The position numbers and the translations under genes were made by a program. Positions 1 to 4,961 of a DNA stretch of 7,702 nucleotides are shown one piece after another. The notes beneath the pieces were generated by a model. That model saw only the letters and a program-made list of their open reading frames with translations. It was not told the DNA's origin and ran no database searches. Location of the stretch: assembly GCA_017539885.1 (NCBI GenBank), contig JAFYCC010000096.1, positions 1 through 7,702 on the forward strand, written 5' to 3'. The DNA is from Oscillospiraceae bacterium. GTDB lineage: Bacteria > Bacillota_A > Clostridia > Oscillospirales > Oscillospiraceae. Positions within the stretch are counted from its first letter, which is position 1, and every line of letters begins with the position of its first letter.

Positions 1-103
1 CGCACTTGCATGCGAGCCGCAGAGCTCTCGCATCTCCTCGCGGGACCCTCCGGCATATACTGGACATAAAGCAAAGACGACATCTTGGATGATGTCGCCT
101 CTA
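1..103. other. Left-edge stretch with no supported gene
   Basis: I see no convincing gene here. A minus-strand frame stays open from about 195 to the window edge, but it has no ATG, GTG or TTG before an ATG near 46-48. Its residues include DIIQDVVFALCPVYAGG, which looks protein-like but cannot be assigned. Two short inverted repeats are present: 10-16 with 27-33 (7 bp), and CGACATC at 78-84 with GATGTCG at 91-97. Neither is followed by a T-run. The stretch could be the interior of an insertion sequence whose end is the repeat cluster at 104-184. Confidence 0.3.
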
Positions 104-184
104 CCGTTTGCAAGTTTAAATTCCAGTCCGTCTTTGCAAAAGTAAATTCCAGAAGGTGCATTGCGCCGACTGGAATTTACTTTT
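104..184. repeat. Cluster of CTGGAATTTA repeats, possible insertion-sequence end
   Basis: On the minus strand, two imperfect direct repeats lie side by side. One is at 152-128 (CTGGAATTTA, then CTTTTGCAAAGACGG); the other is at 126-104 (CTGGAATTTA, then AACTTGCAAACGG). A third copy of the core lies inverted at 170-184, giving a 15-bp perfect inverted repeat between 138-152 and 170-184, with further pairing of 155-159 to 163-167. Multiple short terminal repeats are typical of some insertion sequences, for example the IS21 family. A minus-strand element beginning TGCACC at about 160 and running left out of the window would fit. No transposase is visible. The inverted repeat could instead be a bidirectional terminator, since TTTT ends both arms. 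Confidence 0.4.
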
Positions 185-211
185 CCAGTTCAGCTTTGTG
201 AAGTGTGAAAT

Positions 212-260
212 ACAGCCGGGAAGGCCGCGTGATCCGTAATCACGCGGCCTTCCCGGCTGT
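212..260 (-). terminator. 22-bp perfect hairpin after the leftward operon
   Basis: Arms 212-233 and 239-260 are perfectly complementary over 22 bp around a 5-nt loop (CCGTA on the plus strand). The hairpin starts 6 nt past the TGA stop (267-269) of the symporter-kinase fusion. The run after it on the minus strand is only ATTTCAC, so the U-tract is weak. The position and the very stable stem make it the likely 3' end or RNA-protecting structure of the leftward operon. It is symmetric enough to stop transcription from either side. Confidence 0.7.
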
Positions 261-266
261 TCTCTG

Positions 267-2309
267 TCATCGTGAAGCTGCACGTTTGAGAGAGCGCGGC
301 TCTTTGCCAGAGAGGAGATATTCAGCGACGCGCCGAGCCAGCTCGCCCGGATCGGCGCCGGTTGCGTTAACCGTAAGCGCGTAACTTCTTGCATTGCCCC
401 AGTTTCGATTACCGATCCTATAGTACCGAGCGCGGGCGCTGTCAAGGTGCTTGAGCTGACGGCGTGCGGCGGCTGGCCCCAGATTCTTTTCTTCCGCAAG
501 GGCTGCTGCACGCATCTCGAAATCTGCGTGGACGAACACGCGCAGACAGCGCGTTCCTTCAAATGCGGCGCTTCCGAATCTGTCGAGCAGCACGCACGGC
601 CCTTCTGCAGTAAGCCTACGACACGCAGCGAGCTGGGCGGAAATCATCTCGCCGGTCGTCGGCAAACGCATATCGGCGGTATCTGCCGCCGCGAGGTCGT
701 AAGCCGCTCTTACCTGGCGTCCGTCATAGCGGTGCAGCGTCTGTTCCGGAATACCGCTCAAATGCGCTGCAGCTGTGAGGATCTCCTCCCCGAAGCAGGG
801 AACGCCCAGCTCCTCAGCGAGCGCTGCCGCGAGTTCCTCGCCGCCGGAATACAGCTCTGTGTCTACGGCTATTACGCGAGGTCTCTTATCCGCTACAGGC
901 AGGCACATGAGCCTGATCGCTTTTGCACGTCTGCCAACAGCCAGCCCGACGGCGCAGCACAGCAGCGAGGCTCCGACGCCGAAGAAGAGCGGATCCGGTG
1001 CGCTGGGCAGCTTGATCAGCGTTCCGAAAAGCAGCACCGTTACCGGCCCTAAAACGATTCCGGTCATAGCCCAGCTGCGGTTGACCTTGCCGGGAAGCCA
1101 GAGCGCGCAGAGCATCGGCACGAATACGACTGCGCCCCGCATGCCCATGGACATGAAAGCGAAGCTCAGGATCGTATCACCGAGCGGCCCCGCCGAGAGT
1201 GCCACGCCCAATGCGAGGATCAGCAGGATAATGAACCTCGACAGGATGAGATTGTTCTTCGCATCCGTCATCCGATCTGAAAAACGCTGAAAAATGTCGC
1301 GTCGCAGTACGGTAGATATGCCCATGGCAAGCCCGGCGCCTGTGCCGACGACGGCAATGAACAGCGTTCCGAGCAGCAGGCCGCTTAGTACGGGCGGCAG
1401 ATAGGTCGTTGCAAACAGTGTCAGCGCAGTCTTGGCCGCAATTCCCGGAAAATGGGCTCGCATGAACAGGCCGACCAGGATACCGCCCGCGCCGATCGGC
1501 GGGACAAGAACAGCGCTCAGCAGTGCGCCTCGGCGGGCGGCGGCGTCACTTTTTGCTGACATGACCGCCTGTGCATAGGTCTGTGTGGTCAGAACGCCGA
1601 GGACCAGTGACAGCCCGGCACCGCCGTCCTTGCTGATCCCTCGCGCGAAAACGCTGCCAAAGCGTATCCCCTCGGGATTCGGGATTGCCGCTACCGTTCC
1701 CAGAAAGCCCCTCGCGCCGCCGCACAGATGCAGCACCATCGCGCCGCAGCCGAGCATGGAGACATAGAGCAGTGCCAGTTTGAGGATGCCGACGGCGCCT
1801 GCGCCCTGCGTGCCTCCGAAGATTGCGTACAGCGCCATGAAGCCTGCTGTGATCAGGAGTGCCGGGACCAGCCCAAGCGAAGGGGCGACTACGGCAATCA
1901 CTGCGGTTCCGGAGATAAGCTGCGAGAGGATATTGATAAAGGTACCGACACTGCTCAGCAGCGAAGCGGACAGGTCTGCGGCGGGCCCAAACTCTTTCCC
2001 GATAATCGCGATGAGCGTCATGCATCCCGACTTTCTCCATGGCACGACGAACAGCAGCGCCAGCACGAGGCAGGCCAGCCCGCCGCCGAGGGTGAACCAC
2101 CAGGCGGACATCCCGTAGCTGTAAGCAAGCTGTGCGGTGCCGACCGTTGAGGAGCCGCCTACCAGAGTGCCCATGATAATCCCAGCGACGATTGGACTGC
2201 CGTTTACATTTTTATAGGTCTGAGGGCGTGTTCCGGAATACACCGCAAGTCCTGCGATCCCCAGAAGGCTGATCAGAAGTCCGATCAGCTGCGGAGCAGA
2301 TAGGTCCAT
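267..2309 (-). CDS. Sodium:solute symporter-family protein fused to a cytidylate-kinase-like domain
   Basis: This 680-residue protein combines two families in one uninterrupted frame. Residues 1 to about 460 form a polytopic membrane region with many hydrophobic helices and the SSS-type signature GGSSTVGTAQLAYSYGMSAWW (residues 51-71). A second typical stretch at about 228-275 includes TTQTYAQAVMSAKSDAAARRG. After a short basic link, about 477-665 is a soluble domain homologous to the two upstream kinase-like proteins. It has a degenerate nucleotide loop DTELYSGGEEL (483-493), PCFGEEIL, HRYDGR (527-531) and the C-terminal block ARYYRIGNRNWGNARSYALTVNA. SSS proteins normally import a solute with sodium. 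The substrate is not evident. The ATG at 2307-2309 precedes the first membrane segment, though its Shine-Dalgarno is weak; an upstream in-frame ATG at 2450 would add 47 arginine-rich residues overlapping the previous gene and is unlikely. The gap to the upstream gene is 49 nt. Fusion to a kinase-like domain is the striking point; its catalytic state is uncertain. Confidence 0.85.
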   Translation of the reverse strand: MDLSAPQLIGLLISLLGIAGLAVYSGTRPQTYKNVNGSPIVAGIIMGTLVGGSSTVGTAQLAYSYGMSAWWFTLGGGLACLVLALLFVVPWRKSGCMTLIAIIGKEFGPAADLSASLLSSVGTFINILSQLISGTAVIAVVAPSLGLVPALLITAGFMALYAIFGGTQGAGAVGILKLALLYVSMLGCGAMVLHLCGGARGFLGTVAAIPNPEGIRFGSVFARGISKDGGAGLSLVLGVLTTQTYAQAVMSAKSDAAARRGALLSAVLVPPIGAGGILVGLFMRAHFPGIAAKTALTLFATTYLPPVLSGLLLGTLFIAVVGTGAGLAMGISTVLRRDIFQRFSDRMTDAKNNLILSRFIILLILALGVALSAGPLGDTILSFAFMSMGMRGAVVFVPMLCALWLPGKVNRSWAMTGIVLGPVTVLLFGTLIKLPSAPDPLFFGVGASLLCCAVGLAVGRRAKAIRLMCLPVADKRPRVIAVDTELYSGGEELAAALAEELGVPCFGEEILTAAAHLSGIPEQTLHRYDGRQVRAAYDLAAADTADMRLPTTGEMISAQLAACRRLTAEGPCVLLDRFGSAAFEGTRCLRVFVHADFEMRAAALAEEKNLGPAAARRQLKHLDSARARYYRIGNRNWGNARSYALTVNATGADPGELARRVAEYLLSGKEPRSLKRAASR

Positions 2310-2358
2310 GGATAACAACTCGATTCTGTGAGATGATTCTCGACTGCTGAGAGCACGG

Positions 2359-3000
2359 TCAGACCGCCTTGCTCTCGCTGTGCTCGACGAGCTTCTCGCC
2401 GGTAATACTCTCCACAAATCCCAGTACCGTTCTGGCCATGGCTGCAACATCCGCGTCGGAGGCGTTCACGCTCAGATCGTAATTCTCCGCGTTGCCCCAG
2501 CCCTTGTAGCTGCCGCGGTAGTATCCGCGGTAAGCGTGGTCGGCCTTCTTCAGTTTCACCTCCGCGTCCTGCGCAGTGACGTGCATATTGGATGCGAAAA
2601 CCTGCACGCGGTCGGCGAAGTTCGCGTGCACGAAGATGCGCACCAGATCTTCCCGGCCTTCCAGAGCCATAGAGGCGTGGTGATCCACAAGGATGCACGG
2701 ACCCTGTCCGGCCAGTTCTTTGCACGCGAGTTCCTGTGCGATGACGAAGTCTGCAGCCTTCGGCATCCGCAGCGCGGAGACGTCCTCTGCCAGAAGATCA
2801 TAGGCGGCGTGGACAGTGCGCCCGTCGTAGCGGTGCAGAAGTCTGGCGGGTATTCCGCTGAGTTCGGACGCCTTGTCCAGGATCTCTCCCGCATAGCAAG
2901 GGATGTTCAGCTGCTGTGCCAGTGCACGGGCGACTTCCTCGCCGTTACTGCCGATTTCCGTATCGATCGTGATAACCATGTTGTTTCTGTTGATTTTCAT
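2359..3000 (-). CDS. Cytidylate-kinase-like family protein, second tandem copy
   Basis: A 213-residue soluble protein of the cytidylate-kinase-like (Cytidylate_kin2) family, whose members have a P-loop NMP-kinase fold. An N-terminal beta-strand MVITIDTEIGSNGEEVARAL (residues 8-27) carries the nucleotide loop with Asn19 where a Gly is usual. It is followed by IPCYAGEIL (33-41), HRYDGR (56-61), AYDLLAED, GPCILVDHHAS (100-110), VRIFVHANF and the arginine/aromatic block YRGYYRGSYKGWGNAENYDLSVNAS. These blocks line up with the downstream fusion domain and the upstream paralogue. The chosen ATG (2998-3000) begins MKINRNN, matching the KINKEK start of the upstream paralogue, and has an AGGA-type site about 10 nt upstream. 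An in-frame ATG at 3034-3036 with an AGAGG site would add 12 basic residues and cannot be excluded. Third gene of the leftward operon. The substrate is unknown and catalysis is unproven. Confidence 0.82.
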   Translation of the reverse strand: MKINRNNMVITIDTEIGSNGEEVARALAQQLNIPCYAGEILDKASELSGIPARLLHRYDGRTVHAAYDLLAEDVSALRMPKAADFVIAQELACKELAGQGPCILVDHHASMALEGREDLVRIFVHANFADRVQVFASNMHVTAQDAEVKLKKADHAYRGYYRGSYKGWGNAENYDLSVNASDADVAAMARTVLGFVESITGEKLVEHSESKAV

Positions 3001-3041
3001 TGTTTTTCTTTCCTTTCTTTTTCTTTTTTCTTGCATGACAT
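2997..3041 (-). CDS. Possible 14-codon lysine-rich leader peptide
   Basis: An ATG at 3039-3041 sits 4 nt after an AGAGG sequence (3046-3050). It reads MSCKKKEKERKEKQ and stops at a TGA whose first two bases are the last two of the downstream ATG (an ATGA overlap with the gene starting at 3000). Such overlaps often couple translation. The peptide may be only a by-product of the purine-rich tract at 3001-3033 that supplies the ribosome site. The alternative is the in-frame extension from the ATG at 3036. No function is claimed. Confidence 0.25.
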   Translation of the reverse strand: MSCKKKEKERKEKQ

Positions 3042-3132
3042 GTTACCTCTAATCTTCAGCCGCGTCCTTGCGCACGCTCTCCGGCGAGCTGCCTCCGATA
3101 GGCGTCCAGATAGATCAGGTTAGCGCGTTTTA
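3001..3132 (-). other. Spacer between the two kinase-like genes
   Basis: The 132-nt gap holds a 33-nt all-purine run on the minus strand just before the downstream start, which supplies the ribosome site. It also holds the tail of an open frame (about 3145 to a TGA at 3056-3058) encoding LIKRANLIYLDAYRRQL and a few more residues. That fragment looks like a helical C terminus but has no start codon and overlaps the previous gene's end, so I do not call it a gene. No terminator or promoter is evident, which supports one continuous transcript. Confidence 0.4.
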
Positions 3133-3780
3133 TCAGGCGCTGCGCTCTCGCGCCTGCGTAGGGTGGACAAGCTGCTCCCGGCTTACCGTTTCGATATAGC
3201 GAACGATATGGTCAGCCAGCATTTCCGGGGCGGCGCTGTCTGCATTGACGGTCAGGTCATATCCGGAAGCTTTTCCCCATTTCGCGGATACGCTCCGAAA
3301 GTAGCGGCTGCGCGTCCGATCCTCCTTCGCAAAGGACTTTTCGGCCTCCTCGGGGCAAAGTCCCTTCTCCTCGGCATAGCTGTTGAGCCGATGTTCCCGG
3401 GAAGCATGGATGAACACGCTGACCTTGTCATCCATGCCGGTGAGGGCGACATTGCAATGGTGTTCCGTCAGCACACAGGCTCCGCGGGATGCGATCGCCC
3501 TGCAGGCGGCAAATTGAGCCGCCAGGAAATCCTGCGCGGCAGGAAGACGAAGCTCCGCCTCATCCCTGGCGGACAGATCGTAGGCATGGCGAACAGGCTT
3601 TTCTGCGTAGCGGCTCAGCAGCCTCTGCGGGATGCCGCTGAGTGCTGAAGCCTCCCGCAGGATGTCCTCGTCGTGGCAGGGGCACCTGAGCAGTTTCGCC
3701 AACGCCGCAGCGATTTTCCCTCCCCCTGCGCCGAGTTCGCTCTCCACACAGATCACAAGTTTTTCCTTGTTGATTTTCAA
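3133..3780 (-). CDS. Cytidylate-kinase-like family protein, first tandem copy, TTG start
   Basis: A 215-residue protein homologous to the next gene and to the C terminus of the symporter fusion. Residues 8-27 form the first strand and nucleotide loop LVICVESELGAGGGKIAAAL, the most P-loop-like of the three, with Gly17, Gly19, Gly20, Gly21 and Lys22. Next come CPCHDEDIL (33-41), keeping Asp37 where the paralogues have Ala or Gly, then SRYAEKPVRHAYDL, GACVLTEHHCN (100-110), VSVFIHASREHR and the C-terminal block RSRYFRSVSAKWGKASGYDLTVNA. The likely start is the TTG at 3778-3780. AAAGGAG lies 7 nt upstream, and the encoded KINKEK matches the MKINRNN of the paralogue. A longer ATG start at 3840 would add 20 residues with no good ribosome site. 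Second gene of the operon, 144 nt after the DUF3870 stop and 132 nt before the next start. Probably an NMP-kinase-fold protein of unknown substrate. Confidence 0.82.
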   Translation of the reverse strand: MKINKEKLVICVESELGAGGGKIAAALAKLLRCPCHDEDILREASALSGIPQRLLSRYAEKPVRHAYDLSARDEAELRLPAAQDFLAAQFAACRAIASRGACVLTEHHCNVALTGMDDKVSVFIHASREHRLNSYAEEKGLCPEEAEKSFAKEDRTRSRYFRSVSAKWGKASGYDLTVNADSAAPEMLADHIVRYIETVSREQLVHPTQARERSA

Positions 3781-3924
3781 GGCTTTTCTCCTTTCTTTCC
3801 TTTTCCAAAACAAAAAGCCGATATATCGTCGAACATCCATGATTGGATACTTCTCTGATACACCGGCTTACGGTTCGATTCCCGCGTCTTTTTGGACGCC
3901 CTCGAACGGAACGGTTTGTTTTGT

Positions 3925-4263
3925 TTACTTCTGGCTTTCGGCCAGATAGTCCTGATACTTGTTGAAAACCATCCGCATGGCGGTCTCCAGCGCCTTCTTC
4001 GCGTTTCCGTGGTAATAGGCTTCGAAGTCCTGCATGAGTTCGTCAGGCCCGTCGTTGAGATTATAACCAACGAGCAGGTCCGCGATGAAGCTTTTGGCGA
4101 TGTTCGTGACCATGGATGCCTCCGCCTCAACGATGATGCCGCTTCGCTTATCGAACAGCACAGCGACTGCCAGCGTTTCATAGACGCTCTCCGCCGTGAT
4201 ATTGTTCGGCAGTTTGGCGTACCCGGACAGAAGAACGATATTTCGATCGTGCGTGTTTCCCAC
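3925..4263 (-). CDS. DUF3870 domain-containing protein
   Basis: This is a small 112-residue protein, full length for the DUF3870 family. It is recognised by GYAKLPNNITAESVYETLAVAV (start residue 14), the central IIVEAEASMVTNIAKSFIADLLVGYNL (43-69) and the C-terminal EAYYHGNAKKALETAM (81-96). It has no signal peptide or membrane segment and is probably cytoplasmic. The biochemical role of this family is not known to me. It is the first gene of the leftward operon, behind a strong promoter and a leader with a predicted terminator. The start is unclear: the GTG at 4261-4263 directly abuts the AAAGGA ribosome site, while the codon at the ideal spacing (4252-4254) is ACG. There is no in-frame ATG before the conserved region. 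The family call is firm; the first few residues are not. Confidence 0.82.
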   Translation of the reverse strand: MGNTHDRNIVLLSGYAKLPNNITAESVYETLAVAVLFDKRSGIIVEAEASMVTNIAKSFIADLLVGYNLNDGPDELMQDFEAYYHGNAKKALETAMRMVFNKYQDYLAESQK

Positions 4264-4300
4264 TCCTTTCGTTCGATCTGACTCATTTGCGGTAATCTCG

Positions 4301-4353
4301 AAAAAAAAACGGCAAAAGCAGACTCTGGCATGACGCCCGTCTTACCTTTACCG
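4301..4353 (-). terminator. Predicted intrinsic terminator in the operon leader (attenuator)
   Basis: On the minus strand CGGTAAAGGTA (4353-4343) can pair over 11 positions, three of them G-U, with TGCTTTTGCCG (4320-4310), followed at once by nine T residues (4309-4301). It lies about 70 nt downstream of the promoter -10 and about 40 nt before the DUF3870 start, so it would end a transcript of roughly 115 nt before the operon. The 3' arm can also pair with an upstream segment, CGCCAAAAGC (4386-4377, 9 of 10). The 5' arm overlaps a CCGG-7-CCGG hairpin (4350s-4360s). Competing pairings like these are what a conditional attenuator needs. No known riboswitch class was recognised. Confidence 0.6.
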
Positions 4354-4423
4354 GCTTCCTCCCGGATTTCCGATGCGCTTTTGGCGACCGCTCCGAAAGA
4401 AACGACTTTTCGATTTCGTCTGC

Positions 4424-4452
4424 ATTATACGCTGGGAACGCAGAAATGTCAA
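4424..4452 (-). promoter_or_regulatory. Consensus sigma-A promoter for the leftward operon
   Basis: Read on the minus strand, TTGACA (4452-4447) and TATAAT (4429-4424) are perfect consensus hexamers with a 17-nt spacer. Transcription should begin near 4417, giving a 5' leader of about 155 nt before the DUF3870 start. This is by far the best promoter on this strand, and it explains the leader carrying the predicted terminator. Confidence 0.85.
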
Positions 4453-4519
4453 GCGCCATTTTGAACAAATGATACCTTTTCTTTCCATGCGTTTTCGTGA
4501 AAGTAATCTTTGCGCTGTC

Positions 4520-4548
4520 TTGACAGACTGGTTTATTCATGATAAACT
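4520..4548 (+). promoter_or_regulatory. Promoter of the repressor-protease operon
   Basis: TTGACA (4520-4525) is followed after 17 nt by TAAACT (4543-4548), a reasonable sigma-A promoter. The start should be near 4555, leaving a leader of about 38 nt to the ATG at 4593. The -35 lies inside a small palindrome CTGTC-TT-GACAG (4515-4526), and the -10 lies inside the right half of the first operator-like repeat, so a bound repressor would block polymerase. Confidence 0.75.
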
Positions 4549-4575
4549 TGCGTTGTGGTTTATCGTTAGTAAACC
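4531..4575. promoter_or_regulatory. Paired GTTTA-N7-TAAAC operator-like inverted repeats
   Basis: Two inverted repeats with the same half-sites and spacing flank the start of transcription. The first, GTTTATTCATGATAAAC (4531-4547), covers the spacer and -10. The second, GGTTTATCGTTAGTAAACC (4557-4575), lies between the start point and the ribosome site. Their centres are 27 bp apart. The likely ligand is the BlaI-family dimer encoded just downstream, acting as autorepressor. The half-site differs from the TACA/TGTA type known for staphylococcal BlaI/MecI. Confidence 0.7.
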
Positions 4576-4592
4576 CACATGGAGGTATGTCT

Positions 4593-4958
4593 ATGAATGA
4601 GATCCGACTTGGCGTCGTGGAGTCGCGCTTTGCCGAACTGATCTGGGAGAACGAGCCCATAGCTTCGGGCGCGCTGGTGAAGCTCTGCGAAAAGGAACTG
4701 TGCTGGAAAAAGCCGACGACTTACACTGTGCTGCGCAAGCTCTGCGAGAAGGGCATCTTCCGCAACGAGGGCGGCGTCGTCACCGCCGTACTCTCCCGGG
4801 AGGACTTTCGGGCGCTGCAGAGCGAGCAGTTCGTCTCCGAGACCTGCGGCGGCTCGCTGCCTGCCTTCATCGCCGCCTTCACCTCGCGTCGCAAACTCAC
4901 GCCGGCCGAGGCGGACGAGATCCAGAGAATGATCGACGCAGCACGCCGGGGGGGCTGA
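4593..4958 (+). CDS. BlaI/MecI/CopY-family transcriptional repressor
   Basis: This 121-residue protein has the typical family length. Residues 1 to about 70 form the winged helix. The opening segment matches the family (VVESRFAELIWENEPIASGAL), the recognition helix is around WKKPTTYTVLRKLCEKG (38-54), and the wing is near IFRNEGGVVTAVLS. The C-terminal part (80-121), with GGSLPAFIAAFTSRRKLTPAEADEI, is the dimerisation region. In family members this region is also where the partner protease pathway causes cleavage. The ATG at 4593-4595 lies 7 nt from GGAGG (4581-4585); an in-frame ATG at 4587 is too close to that site. The stop is 3 nt before the M56 protease gene, so the two are co-transcribed and probably translationally coupled. 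It is expected to bind the inverted repeats at 4531-4575 and repress its own operon. Targets elsewhere are possible; no beta-lactamase lies in the window. Confidence 0.9.
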   Translation: MNEIRLGVVESRFAELIWENEPIASGALVKLCEKELCWKKPTTYTVLRKLCEKGIFRNEGGVVTAVLSREDFRALQSEQFVSETCGGSLPAFIAAFTSRRKLTPAEADEIQRMIDAARRGG

Positions 4959-4961
4959 CCC

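Noticed and set aside
447..2150. Several long plus-strand frames opposite the symporter-kinase gene
   Set aside because: They are antisense to a gene with clear family signatures, lack ribosome sites and have arginine/serine/cysteine-rich content typical of shadow frames in G+C-rich DNA.
3838..3870. Short similarity to 6544-6570 (shared TACTTCTCTGAT, reading IGYFSD in both)
   Set aside because: A 12-base match between two places in a 7.7-kb window is expected by chance, and the first copy lies in a spacer without a supported gene in that frame.
3885..3905. Small hairpin GCGTC-CAAAAA-GACGC in the spacer after the DUF3870 gene
   Set aside because: Only 5 bp and no T-run follows it on the minus strand, so it is not a credible terminator; the operon probably continues.
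3777..4331. 184-codon minus-strand frame overlapping the DUF3870 gene
   Set aside because: It is in a different frame from the recognised DUF3870 protein, starts inside the predicted terminator hairpin with no ribosome site, and is serine/arginine-rich with no family features.
4310..4420. Leader 3' half faintly resembling a cobalamin riboswitch (GCCAGA..GTCTGC)
   Set aside because: The resemblance is limited to a few bases. The GCCACTG element and the usual 5' half of about 100 nt are missing, and the leader is too short. No known class is called.
4443..4600. Other small frames between the divergent promoters
   Set aside because: They lie across the promoter and operator sequences, have no ribosome site, and have no recognisable content.
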